Below, piece after piece: positions 1-8,067 of a stretch of DNA of 64,000 nucleotides. The notes under the pieces were generated by a model. The model did no database searches, was not told where the DNA came from, and was given only the letters and a program-made list of their open reading frames with translations. The DNA is from CBFIGX01 sp965662265 (GTDB lineage: Bacteria; Bacteroidota; Bacteroidia; Flavobacteriales; UBA7430): NCBI GenBank assembly GCA_965662265.1, contig CBFIGX010000006.1:62001-126000 (forward strand), read 5' to 3'. The stretch's first letter is position 1. Every line of letters begins with the position of its first letter. Both the position numbers and the translations under genes were made by a program.

Positions 1-39
1 TTAAATATAGCTATTAGAAATTGATTGTGTTATTTTAAA

Positions 40-70
40 ACAAAAAAAACCCTAACAATTGTTAGGGTTA
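40..70 (-). terminator. Intrinsic terminator of grpE-dnaJ
   Basis: A perfect 22-base palindrome lies at 48-69, immediately after the dnaJ stop codon. On the minus strand it is followed by a run of T (the A run at 42-49). This is a standard Rho-independent terminator closing the grpE-dnaJ unit. Confidence 0.85.
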
Positions 71-74
71 TATT

Positions 75-1220
75 TTATTGGAACATTTCTTTGACTTTAT
101 CAAAGAATGATTTGTTGTTTTCATCTGGGTCAGGCTTAAAGTTGTTTTTCTCCAGGCAAGATTCAAAGAATTTTTTTTGTTCTTTATCTAATTCTTGTGG
201 TGTCCAAACATTCACGTGTATAAGTAGATCTCCAGTACCATATCGTTCTACGCTAGGTAAACCTTTACCCCTAAGTCTTAAAATTTTACCCGATTGAATT
301 CCTTCTTCTAATTTTATTTTAACTTTTGAGTTGATGGTTTGAATTTCTGGATTACAGCCTAATACAGCTTGCGCAAAACTTATGAATAGATCATAGTGTA
401 AATTCTTTCCATCTCGTTTTAAAAATTCATGAGGAGTTTCTTCAATAACAACAATAAGGTCGCCAGGTATGCCACCTTTAAGAGCTGCATTTCCTTTTCC
501 TGATACAGAGAGTTGCATGCCATCTTCTACACCAGCAGGTATATTTATACTTACTTCGTCAGACTTTTTAATAACACCTTGGCCCGAACAAGTTCCACAC
601 GCGCTGGTGGCTTTTTCACCTTGACCGTTACAAGCATTGCAGGTCGTAGAGGTTTGCATTCTGCCTAGTGGAGTGTTTACTATTTGAACCATTTGACCTG
701 AGCCATTACATTGCTGACATGTACTTAAGTTTCCATTTTCAGCACCAGTAGCATTGCAGTCGTCACAGCCAACGTTCTTTTTTAACTTAATTTTTTTCTC
801 TACTCCGTTTGCAATCTCATCAAGCGTTAGCTTAACACGCACTCTTAAGTTAGATCCTCTTGATCTTCGTCTGCCACCTCTGGCACCACCGAAGCCTCCT
901 CCAAAAGCTGACCCAAAAATATCGCCAAATTGACTAAATATATCGTCCATATTCATGCCGCCTCCTCCGAAGCCGCCTCCTCCGAAGCCGCCTCCTTCTA
1001 GACCTGCATGCCCGTATTGATCGTAGCGAGCTCTTTTGTCAGCGTTACTTAATACCTCATATGCTTCTGCAGCTTCTTTAAATTTAGTCTCTGCACTTTT
1101 GTCATCAGGGTTTTTATCAGGATGAAACTTGATGGCAAGTTTGCGATACGCCTTTTTTAAATCCTTATCGTTTGCACTTTTTGCAACGCCTAATACCTCG
1201 TAATAATCTCTTTTAGCCAT
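75..1220 (-). CDS. dnaJ: Chaperone protein DnaJ
   Basis: Hsp40 co-chaperone that stimulates DnaK ATPase and delivers unfolded clients in the cytoplasm. The N-terminal J domain (about residues 1-70) has the HPD motif at 33-35. A Gly/Phe-rich linker follows (about 74-116), then four CxxC zinc-finger repeats with cysteines at 152/155, 168/171, 194/197 and 208/211, and the C-terminal substrate-binding domain. The 381-residue length is normal for type I DnaJ. The gene follows grpE by 9 bases on the same strand and ends at a strong terminator. dnaK is not in the window. The Gly/Phe linker is encoded partly by a 15-base tandem repeat. Confidence 0.97.
   Translation of the reverse strand: MAKRDYYEVLGVAKSANDKDLKKAYRKLAIKFHPDKNPDDKSAETKFKEAAEAYEVLSNADKRARYDQYGHAGLEGGGFGGGGFGGGGMNMDDIFSQFGDIFGSAFGGGFGGARGGRRRSRGSNLRVRVKLTLDEIANGVEKKIKLKKNVGCDDCNATGAENGNLSTCQQCNGSGQMVQIVNTPLGRMQTSTTCNACNGQGEKATSACGTCSGQGVIKKSDEVSINIPAGVEDGMQLSVSGKGNAALKGGIPGDLIVVIEETPHEFLKRDGKNLHYDLFISFAQAVLGCNPEIQTINSKVKIKLEEGIQSGKILRLRGKGLPSVERYGTGDLLIHVNVWTPQELDKEQKKFFESCLEKNNFKPDPDENNKSFFDKVKEMFQ
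958..996 (-). repeat. 15-base tandem repeat inside dnaJ
   Basis: The unit ccgcctcctccgaag (plus strand) occurs at 958-972 and 973-987, with a partial third copy at 988-996. It encodes the GGGGF repeats of the DnaJ Gly/Phe linker (about residues 75-88). The repeat is in frame, so copy-number slippage would only change linker length. Confidence 0.85.
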
Positions 1221-1229
1221 TAGTGCTGG

Positions 1230-1781
1230 TTATTTTCCGACAACCACCTTAGTGTATCGTATTACTTTATCGTTTAGCAAATACCCTTTTTCTGTTTCGT
1301 CGATAATTTTACCTTTCATATCTTCTGTAGGAGCTGGTATTTGAGTGATTGCTTCGTGAAGGTCAGTATCAAAGTGATTTCCGATAGATGACTCCATAGC
1401 TTTTAAACCTTTTAGTTCTAATATACCTACAATCTTATTGTGTATTAGTTCCATTCCTTTACGAATATCTTCATCGCTAGAGCTCTCAGCATGTTTAGAT
1501 GCTCTGTCAAAGTCGTCTAAAACAGGCAGCATAGCTTCGCAGAATTCAATGCTCGCATTCTTGAATAAATCAATTCTCTCTTTGGCGGTTCGTTTTTTGA
1601 AATTTTCAAATTCAGCAAAAAGACGAATTTGCTTGTCTTTAAGTTCTGCAACTTCCTTCTCTAATTGATCTTCCCTAGATAATTCCTCTTTTGGTTGCTC
1701 AGCACTTTCTTTTTTATTTTGTTCTTGCTGATCTGTTGTTTCTTCTAATTCTGAATCCGTAATTGTCTTTTCTTCTGACAT
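1230..1781 (-). CDS. grpE: Nucleotide exchange factor GrpE
   Basis: DnaK nucleotide exchange factor that releases ADP and resets the Hsp70 cycle. The protein has 183 residues: an acidic, Glu/Gln-rich disordered N-terminus (about 1-38), a long coiled-coil helix (about 38-75, including the FENFKKRT motif) and a C-terminal beta domain ending in the YTKVVVGK region. It is the first gene of a grpE-dnaJ pair. A TAnnTTTG promoter box lies 76 bases upstream of the ATG. No CIRCE operator is visible in the leader, so HrcA control is not supported by sequence. Confidence 0.96.
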   Translation of the reverse strand: MSEEKTITDSELEETTDQQEQNKKESAEQPKEELSREDQLEKEVAELKDKQIRLFAEFENFKKRTAKERIDLFKNASIEFCEAMLPVLDDFDRASKHAESSSDEDIRKGMELIHNKIVGILELKGLKAMESSIGNHFDTDLHEAITQIPAPTEDMKGKIIDETEKGYLLNDKVIRYTKVVVGK

Positions 1782-1857
1782 TTCAAATATATTTTATAAA
1801 TATGCGATGGTTTATTGGCAATATGTTTGCCATATCATAAATTGTGACAGATTGGCG

Positions 1858-1865
1858 CAAAAGTA
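1858..1865 (-). promoter_or_regulatory. Predicted -7 element for grpE-dnaJ
   Basis: On the minus strand this reads TACTTTTG, an exact match to the Bacteroidota -7 consensus TAnnTTTG, 76 bases upstream of the grpE ATG. I see no good TTG at the -33 spacing. The leader also holds a small inverted repeat (TGGCAA/TTGCCA, 1816-1832) of unknown role. The rest of 1782-2007 shows no gene. Confidence 0.55.
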
Positions 1866-1952
1866 GTTAAAATAAGGTAGTTTTGTCTTGTTTTATGACG
1901 TGTTATTGTATGGTGATGTGTTTGTTGTAAAAACTATTACATTGAGTGTGTA

Positions 1953-1982
1953 ACATCTTTTTTGTGTAGAGCAAAAAGATGT
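1953..1982 (-). terminator. Possible hairpin after the tlpA-like gene
   Basis: A 10-base inverted repeat (ACATCTTTTT and AAAAAGATGT) with a 10-base loop lies 26 bases past the stop of the gene ending at 2008. There is no clear T run after it on the minus strand, so this is a weak terminator candidate. Confidence 0.35.
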
Positions 1983-2007
1983 CATTATTAGGTGTTGCTT
2001 GCTTTTT

Positions 2008-2562
2008 TTATTCAGTCAGTTTCTTCAAAGTTGCAAACAATGCAGGACCTTTAATGTCCTTTGCTATTATGAGACCATTTTCGTCTATTAAATAATTACT
2101 TGGGATGCTATTAATATGGTACTCGTTTATAACTTCACCGGACCAGCCATTTAATTCGCTTAGTTGTGCTTCCCAGCTTAAATTATCTTCCTCTATTGCC
2201 CTAATCCATTCATTTTTTGCATTTGCTTGTTTTGGATTACCTCTTCTATCTTTTATACCATCTAATGAAATTCCTATAATCTCAAAGCCCTCTGCCGATT
2301 TAAATGACGCTTGATTAAATTTACTATAAATGGATACAAGATTTGGATTGTCTTTTCTGCATGGGCCACACCATGAAGCCCAAAAATCAATGAGTACAAT
2401 TTTACCTTTATAGTCTGAAAGTTTAATGGATTTACCTTTGTGATTAGTTAATTCAAACTCTGGAGCTTTATCTCCACGATTTAAGCCTATTTCTTGAGAT
2501 TGAACAGAAAAGCTAACTAGACATAGTAAGGCTAAGTAAATTTTTTTAATATGATGTTTCAT
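2008..2562 (-). CDS. TlpA-family thioredoxin-like protein, exported
   Basis: Predicted periplasmic thiol-disulfide oxidoreductase. An N-terminal signal peptide (about residues 1-22, ending VQSQ) precedes an AhpC/TSA-thioredoxin fold. The WCGPC active site has cysteines at 65 and 68, and a cis-Pro loop (NSIPSNYL) is present. The family reduces or exchanges disulfides in the envelope; the specific partner cannot be told from sequence. It is the last gene of the uvrD-DUF4290-murA run, 10 bases after murA. A related domain occurs in the lipoprotein at 35899-37029, which shares the DFWASWC and GISLDG segments. Confidence 0.85.
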   Translation of the reverse strand: MKHHIKKIYLALLCLVSFSVQSQEIGLNRGDKAPEFELTNHKGKSIKLSDYKGKIVLIDFWASWCGPCRKDNPNLVSIYSKFNQASFKSAEGFEIIGISLDGIKDRRGNPKQANAKNEWIRAIEEDNLSWEAQLSELNGWSGEVINEYHINSIPSNYLIDENGLIIAKDIKGPALFATLKKLTE

Positions 2563-2572
2563 ATTTCTACGT

Positions 2573-3880
2573 TTAATTTATTCGCTTAATATCTGCGCCT
2601 ATTGCTTTTAGTCTGGCTTCGATGTTTTCGTAGCCCCTATCAATTTGCTCAATGTTATGGATTATACTTTCACCATCAGCAGATAAAGCTGCAATTAAGA
2701 GTGATATTCCTGCTCTGATGTCGGGTGATGTCATTGTTGTAGATTTTAGATTACTTTTTCTATCTAAACCAATTACTGTTGCTCTGTGAGGATCACAAAG
2801 TATTATTTGAGCTCCCATATCTATTAGTTTGTCAGTGAAAAATAAACGACTTTCAAACATTTTTTGATGTATTAAAACAGATCCCCTTGCTTGAGTTGCA
2901 ACTACGAGTATAATGCTTAATAAATCAGGGGTGAAGCCTGGCCATGGTGCATCAGAAATACTCATAATAGAACCGTCTATAAAGCTTTCAATCTCGTAAT
3001 GATCTTGTGATGGAACAAATATATCATCTCTTCTTCTTTCTAGTTTTATTCCTAACTTTTTGAACGTGGATGGAATGACTCCTAATTCATCAAATGCGAC
3101 ATTTTTTATTGTTAGTTCGGATTTGGTCATGGCTGCGAGACCAATCCAAGAGCCAATTTCAATCATGTCTGGCAGGACATTATGAGTGCAGCCATGCAGT
3201 TTTTCTACACCCTCTATAACTAATAGGTTAGAGCCTATACCAGATATACGCCCTCCCATAGAGTTAATCATTTTGCACAATTGTTGTAAGTAAGGCTCAC
3301 AGGCTGCATTATAAATAGTTGTTTTTCCTTCTGCAAGACATGATGCCATTACAATGTTTGCGGTTCCTGTTACAGAAGCTTCTTCCAAAAGCATGTAAGT
3401 GCCTTTGAGTGTATTTCCTCTGATATTGAAAAACCCATCTTTATGGTTGTATTCAAATTTAGCACCGAGTTTTTCAAAGCCGATAAAATGAGTGTCAAGA
3501 CGTCGTCTACCTATTTTATCGCCTCCAGGTCTGGGAATAGCTGCTAATCCAAAACGGGCTAGTAAAGGGCCTACAATCATGATTGAACCTCTTAGTCGTC
3601 CGCCTTTATCTTTGAATATATCGCTTTTTAAATATTCAAGATCTAATTCATCTGCTGTGAAACTATATGAACCATTCGCTAATTTTTTGACTTTAACACC
3701 TAAGTCTACCAGTATGTCTATTAGTTTGTTGACATCAACAATATCAGGAATGTTGTTGATGATTACTTGCTTTGGCGTAAGTAAAACTGCGCTTATTATT
3801 TGGAGTGCTTCGTTTTTTGCACCTTGAGGGGTAATCTCTCCATGTAGCGGCTTGCCTCCTTTGATTATAAATGAAGCCAT
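2573..3880 (-). CDS. murA: UDP-N-acetylglucosamine 1-carboxyvinyltransferase MurA
   Basis: Catalyses the first committed step of peptidoglycan synthesis, transferring enolpyruvate from PEP to UDP-GlcNAc in the cytoplasm. The 435 residues span the inside-out alpha/beta barrel of the EPSP synthase superfamily. Lys22 and Asn23 in the GAKNEAL motif match the substrate-binding residues. The catalytic loop reads RPGGDKIGRRRLDTH, with Asp121 (codon GAT at 3518-3520, minus strand) where Escherichia coli MurA has Cys115. That change is known from other bacteria to keep activity and prevent fosfomycin alkylation. It lies 6 bases after the DUF4290 gene in the same unit. Confidence 0.96.
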   Translation of the reverse strand: MASFIIKGGKPLHGEITPQGAKNEALQIISAVLLTPKQVIINNIPDIVDVNKLIDILVDLGVKVKKLANGSYSFTADELDLEYLKSDIFKDKGGRLRGSIMIVGPLLARFGLAAIPRPGGDKIGRRRLDTHFIGFEKLGAKFEYNHKDGFFNIRGNTLKGTYMLLEEASVTGTANIVMASCLAEGKTTIYNAACEPYLQQLCKMINSMGGRISGIGSNLLVIEGVEKLHGCTHNVLPDMIEIGSWIGLAAMTKSELTIKNVAFDELGVIPSTFKKLGIKLERRRDDIFVPSQDHYEIESFIDGSIMSISDAPWPGFTPDLLSIILVVATQARGSVLIHQKMFESRLFFTDKLIDMGAQIILCDPHRATVIGLDRKSNLKSTTMTSPDIRAGISLLIAALSADGESIIHNIEQIDRGYENIEARLKAIGADIKRIN

Positions 3881-3886
3881 AAGTTT

Positions 3887-4495
3887 TTATTTTCTTTTAC
3901 CATGGTGTCTGCCACGATTGTTATTTTTCTTATTTGGCTTGTTTGTTTTCACATCTATAAATGAGGAAAGTTTGAAGTGTTCTTTCATCACTAGTTTTCC
4001 TTCTGAAAGTAATTCTAGGTGTTTTAATATAACCTCATCTTCTACAGAAGATTTATTCCACATTAGATAGCATTTTTTCATGTGATTCGCTATCGAGTAT
4101 ACAAGTAAATCTTTGTAATCACCTTCTTCTAAACTAACAGCACGGGTAATGATTGTCGGTAAAATTTTCCCATAATGTCTGAGTTTAATATTATTTTCAG
4201 AATAATTAAGTGGTTCAGGTTTAGCCTCTAAAGATTCTCTAGAAGGTTTTTCGTAAGGTGCTTCAACATCCAAAAGAAAATCAGACATTATAAATAAGTG
4301 ATCCCAGAGTTTGTGTTTAAAGTCCGGTACATCTCTTAGATGAGGATTTAAATTACCCATGACTTCAATGATTGCTTTTGCCTGGTGATTTCTTTTTTCT
4401 TGATCTTCGATGTTGATTATCGAGTGAACCATCTTTTGAATATTTCTTCCGTATTCGGGGATGATTAGTCTTGGTTGACTAGTGTTGTATTCCAT
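3887..4495 (-). CDS. DUF4290 family protein
   Basis: Conserved Bacteroidota protein of unknown function, recognised by its N-terminal LIIPEYGRNIQKMV segment. It has 202 residues, appears largely helical and soluble, with no signal peptide or membrane segment. The C-terminus is a basic, Asn/Lys/His-rich tail (NKKNNNRGRHHGKRK) that could bind nucleic acid, but this is inference. It sits between uvrD (8 bases upstream) and murA (6 bases downstream), so it is almost certainly cotranscribed with them. Confidence 0.85.
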   Translation of the reverse strand: MEYNTSQPRLIIPEYGRNIQKMVHSIINIEDQEKRNHQAKAIIEVMGNLNPHLRDVPDFKHKLWDHLFIMSDFLLDVEAPYEKPSRESLEAKPEPLNYSENNIKLRHYGKILPTIITRAVSLEEGDYKDLLVYSIANHMKKCYLMWNKSSVEDEVILKHLELLSEGKLVMKEHFKLSSFIDVKTNKPNKKNNNRGRHHGKRK

Positions 4496-4503
4496 TCAAA
4501 TGA

Positions 4504-6834
4504 TTATTTGAGAATTGTGAGTTTTGCAAATTTTGCGAGGAGTGTCTTTTCTCCAACATCTGTAAAGTTAACGCTAATTTTTTTATTAGCGCCCGTACCT
4601 TCTAGTTTACATATTATTCCTATACCAAAACGAATATGCTCTACCTTCATTCCTGTAGTATATTTTTGTTCAGTGTAATTTCTTGATTGAATATTAGGGT
4701 TTAGTTTTTTTAGGTTATTTGGTATAAAGTCCGATTTAGTTGATGGGTTTTCTTTTTGTTTAACCGCCCGGTTAAATCTCGATGGGACATTAGTTTTATA
4801 GTTTGATGGAGGGCCAAATGTGGCTCTTGTTTTTTTTTGTGATTCATATTTTGCAATATTATAATCTAAATAGTCATCACTAATTTCTTCGATAAATCTA
4901 CTCGGCTCACAATCAATTAAATTCCCCCACCTGTATCTACTCAAAGCATAACTAAGCGTAACTCGTTTTTCGGCTCTTGTTAGCGCTACATAAAATAACC
5001 GACGTTCTTCTTCAAGATCTGCACGGGTGCTCATAGACATCTGAGATGGAAATAGATTTTCTTCCAAGCCTACAATATATACATAAGGATATTCAAGACC
5101 TTTAGACTGATGAATAGTCATTAGAGAAACGTGATCTCCATTATCATCATCTTTCTTGTCTGCGTTTGTTAATAGGGAAATATTTTCAAGATAGGAAGCT
5201 AGACTTGTGTTCCTCTCTTCTTCTGCCTTTTCGTTTTCTTGATCTACAAAGTCTTTTATACCATTAAGTAATTCTTGTAAATTGTCAAATCTAGTAATTC
5301 CTTCTGGCGTTTTGTCGTTTTGCATTTCCCTTATTATACCAGATTGTTTTGCGATGTAAACAGCTACATCATAGGCGTTTTGTTCTATTGCTAAAGCTTG
5401 AAAACTTTTAATGAGAACAGCGAAATTATCTACTTTGACTTTGCTTCCCGAGTTGAGGCCAGTGTTTTCTAATTTAATGTTTTCAATTATCGACCACATC
5501 GTTTTTTGCTGTTCTTTTGAGCTTAATGTAATGCGATCAATTGAGCTATTACCTATCCCTCTTTTTGGATAATTAATGATACGCCTTAATGCTTCTTCGT
5601 CTTTGTTGTTTGTTACTAGACGAAGGTATCCGATTATATCCTTTATTTCTTTTCTTTGGTAGAAAGATAAACCACCGTATATTCGATATGGGATAGCTCT
5701 TTTTCTCAAGGCTTCTTCCATGCTCCTTGATTGTGCATTAGTACGATATAAAATGGCAAAATCACAATTGTTGGCGTGCGCTCTGCTTTTTGTTTCTTGT
5801 ATATTTGAGGCTACTAAAGAGGCTTCATCGTTGTCGCTCATACCTCTGTTAACCTTTATTTTTTCACCCTGATCATTAGAAGTCCATACTTTTTTATCTA
5901 GTTGATCTTTGTTGTTTTTAATTAAGCTATTTGCGGCGTTAACAATATGTTTAGTAGAGCGATAGTTCTGTTCGAGTTTGATAATTTTTGCGTCGTTATA
6001 GTCTTTTTTGAAATTTAAAATGTTTCTAATATTGGCTCCTCGAAAGGCATAAATACTTTGGGCATCATCACCTACAACGCAAATATTTTCAAATCGTGAC
6101 GCTAGAGCTTTAACAATAAGATATTGCGAATGATTGGTATCTTGATATTCGTCTACTAGAATGTATCTAAAACGATTTTGATATTTGTGCAACACATCAG
6201 GATTCTTAAATAATAGTTCATTTGTTTTGAGTAACAAATCATCAAAATCCATTGCACCTGATTTAAAGCACTCTTTAACGTAGCGCTCATAAATGTCTCC
6301 CATTAGTGGTCTATGTGCTGAATCATCTTGTGTTTTAAGCTCAGTGTTGTTGTGATAGGCTTTAACGGTAATCAGGTTGTTTTTGAAAGATGAAATCCTA
6401 GATTGAATGATGCTAACCTTATAAATATCAGTGTCAAGATTCATTTCTTTAATAATTCTTCGCAAAAGAGTTTTGGAGTCATCGGTGTCATAAATTGTAA
6501 AGTTAGAGGGATACCCTAGTTTATCAGCTTCAAACCTTAGGATTTTCGCAAAAACTGAGTGGAATGTACCCATCCATAAATTTTTTGATTCTTGTCCAAC
6601 AATAGCTCCTATTCGCTCTTGCATTTCTTTAGCCGCTTTGTTAGTGAAAGTTAAAGAAAGGATGTTAAAGGGGTCTACCCCTTTGTTCAGTAGGTGTGCT
6701 ATTCGGTATGTTAGAACACGAGTTTTTCCTGCTCCCGCTCCCGCTATAACCATTACGGGTCCTTCGGTTTGCTCTACAGCAGAAAGCTGTGATGAATTTA
6801 AATGGGTTAAATAATCACGCATTAAATTTGCCAA
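4504..6834 (-). CDS. uvrD: ATP-dependent DNA helicase UvrD/PcrA
   Basis: Superfamily 1A 3'-5' DNA helicase used in nucleotide excision and mismatch repair and in clearing RecA filaments. The 776-residue protein has the Q motif near residues 12-20, Walker A AGAGAGKT at 31-38, motif II VDEYQDT at 227-233, motif III with GDDAQSIYAFRGA, and the later HQSKGLEYPYV and VALTRAEKR motifs. It ends in a C-terminal Tudor-like segment (VEHIRFGIGII) typical of PcrA/UvrD. It heads the uvrD-DUF4290-murA-tlpA run. An alternative ATG four codons downstream (Met5) is possible. Confidence 0.96.
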   Translation of the reverse strand: MANLMRDYLTHLNSSQLSAVEQTEGPVMVIAGAGAGKTRVLTYRIAHLLNKGVDPFNILSLTFTNKAAKEMQERIGAIVGQESKNLWMGTFHSVFAKILRFEADKLGYPSNFTIYDTDDSKTLLRRIIKEMNLDTDIYKVSIIQSRISSFKNNLITVKAYHNNTELKTQDDSAHRPLMGDIYERYVKECFKSGAMDFDDLLLKTNELLFKNPDVLHKYQNRFRYILVDEYQDTNHSQYLIVKALASRFENICVVGDDAQSIYAFRGANIRNILNFKKDYNDAKIIKLEQNYRSTKHIVNAANSLIKNNKDQLDKKVWTSNDQGEKIKVNRGMSDNDEASLVASNIQETKSRAHANNCDFAILYRTNAQSRSMEEALRKRAIPYRIYGGLSFYQRKEIKDIIGYLRLVTNNKDEEALRRIINYPKRGIGNSSIDRITLSSKEQQKTMWSIIENIKLENTGLNSGSKVKVDNFAVLIKSFQALAIEQNAYDVAVYIAKQSGIIREMQNDKTPEGITRFDNLQELLNGIKDFVDQENEKAEEERNTSLASYLENISLLTNADKKDDDNGDHVSLMTIHQSKGLEYPYVYIVGLEENLFPSQMSMSTRADLEEERRLFYVALTRAEKRVTLSYALSRYRWGNLIDCEPSRFIEEISDDYLDYNIAKYESQKKTRATFGPPSNYKTNVPSRFNRAVKQKENPSTKSDFIPNNLKKLNPNIQSRNYTEQKYTTGMKVEHIRFGIGIICKLEGTGANKKISVNFTDVGEKTLLAKFAKLTILK

Positions 6835-6870
6835 ATATGTTTAAATGTAAAATCAATTATAAGTAGGTAT

Positions 6871-6878
6871 CAAAGTTA
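6871..6878 (-). promoter_or_regulatory. Predicted -7 element for uvrD operon
   Basis: Minus strand TAACTTTG matches TAnnTTTG, 36 bases upstream of the uvrD ATG. No TTG is found at the -33 spacing. The stretch 6835-7172 is the 338-base divergent region between uvrD and rpsL and holds only promoters and a leader hairpin. Confidence 0.5.
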
Positions 6879-7085
6879 TATTTTATGTGCTACCTATAAA
6901 AGCTTGTTTTGAAAAAAAACATGCTATTTATTAAAAGGGCTGAAATTAGTAGAGTACAATACTATAAATATGACAATTTCAATCAATTATTATTTTTTGA
7001 CACTACTTTTTGTCTGTTCATAAGTTGAATAAAGCTTTATTTTCTCTCAATTATAGCATATCAATAAATAAAAGTAGAGAGCTAT

Positions 7086-7115
7086 TTGTAAAACAAAGTA
7101 AAAGTTATACATTTG
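7086..7115 (+). promoter_or_regulatory. Promoter of the ribosomal protein superoperon
   Basis: TTG at 7086-7088 (-33) and TACATTTG at 7108-7115 (-7) are separated by 19 bases, an exact fit to the Bacteroidota housekeeping promoter. It lies 57 bases upstream of rpsL. It is the only obvious promoter I see for the following 33 genes. Confidence 0.85.
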
Positions 7116-7118
7116 CAA

Positions 7119-7135
7119 TCCCTAAAAATTAGGGA
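7119..7135 (+). promoter_or_regulatory. Hairpin at the 5' end of the rpsL leader
   Basis: TCCCTAA-AAA-TTAGGGA forms a 7-base-pair stem with a 3-base loop. It begins 4 bases after the -7 box, so it should form at the very 5' end of the transcript. It could stabilise the mRNA or bind a regulator; there is no direct evidence for either. Confidence 0.5.
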
Positions 7136-7172
7136 AGTTGTATAGAAACAAATTATAAATCAAAATAGCATT

Positions 7173-7547
7173 ATGCCTACTATTCAGCAGTTGGTACGAA
7201 AAGGTCGGGAAAAGTTTACTAAGAAAAGTAAGTCGGCCGCACTAGATGCTTGTCCTCAAAGAAGAGGTGTTTGCACCCGTGTGTATACGACCACTCCTAA
7301 GAAACCAAACTCAGCAATGCGTAAAGTAGCAAGGGTTAGGTTGACTAATGGAAACGAAGTCAATGCATATATTCCGGGAGAAGGACACAACTTACAAGAG
7401 CACTCAATCGTTTTGGTTCGTGGAGGAAGGGTAAAAGATCTTCCTGGTGTGCGTTACCATATCGTTCGTGGTGCTTTGGATACAGCGGGTGTTGACGGAC
7501 GTACGCAAAGACGTTCTAAGTACGGAGCTAAAAAACCTAAAAAGTAA
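7173..7547 (+). CDS. rpsL: 30S ribosomal protein S12
   Basis: uS12, part of the decoding centre of the 30S subunit. The 124 residues include the conserved TPKKPNSA motif (Lys43-Lys44 in this numbering) and the GGRVKDLPG loop, both in the normal streptomycin-sensitive form. It is the first gene of a 33-gene translation superoperon, with a clear promoter and a short leader with a hairpin. It precedes rpsG by 27 bases. Confidence 0.98.
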   Translation: MPTIQQLVRKGREKFTKKSKSAALDACPQRRGVCTRVYTTTPKKPNSAMRKVARVRLTNGNEVNAYIPGEGHNLQEHSIVLVRGGRVKDLPGVRYHIVRGALDTAGVDGRTQRRSKYGAKKPKK

Positions 7548-7574
7548 TCAGAGTAATCTGAAGAACAAAGTAAA

Positions 7575-8048
7575 ATGAGAAAAGCAAGAGCTAAAAAAAG
7601 AGTCTTATTACCAGATCCAAAGTTTAATGATACGATTGTAACTCGTTTCGTTAACAACTTGATGTTGGATGGTAAAAAGAGTACTGCGTTCAGAATATTT
7701 TATGATGCAATGGACATTGTAGGAGATAAGAACGGGGACGAAGAGTCAGCATTGGAAACATTTAAGCAGGCGTTGCAAAACGCTACACCACATGTAGAAG
7801 TACGTAGTAGAAGAGTGGGTGGTGCTACATTCCAAATTCCAATGCAAATTCGTCCTGACAGGAAGATGTCTTTAGGCATGAAGTGGATGATTTCTGTTGC
7901 GCGTAATCGCAACGAAAAGACCATGGCATTAAGATTGGCTAATGAGATTCTAGCGGCCTCTAAGGAAGAGGGTGCTACAGTAAAGAAGAGAACCGATGTT
8001 CACCGTATGGCGGAAGCAAACAAAGCATTCTCTCACTTTAGATTTTAA
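7575..8048 (+). CDS. rpsG: 30S ribosomal protein S7
   Basis: uS7, the primary binder of the 3' major domain of 16S rRNA and organiser of the 30S head. The 157 residues run from the basic MRKARAKKR start to the AFSHFRF end, a normal length. In Escherichia coli S7 represses the str operon; whether it does so here is not visible. It lies between rpsL and fusA in classical str order. Confidence 0.98.
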   Translation: MRKARAKKRVLLPDPKFNDTIVTRFVNNLMLDGKKSTAFRIFYDAMDIVGDKNGDEESALETFKQALQNATPHVEVRSRRVGGATFQIPMQIRPDRKMSLGMKWMISVARNRNEKTMALRLANEILAASKEEGATVKKRTDVHRMAEANKAFSHFRF

Positions 8049-8067
8049 CTATTAAAGAATCGTAAAA

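Noticed and set aside
958..996. Short spaced-looking repeats resembling a CRISPR array
   Set aside because: They are 15-base in-frame tandem repeats encoding the Gly/Phe linker of DnaJ, with no spacers.
1816..1832. Inverted repeat in the grpE leader as a CIRCE operator
   Set aside because: The arms TGGCAA/TTGCCA and the 5-base spacing do not match CIRCE, which has 9-base arms and a 9-base spacer.
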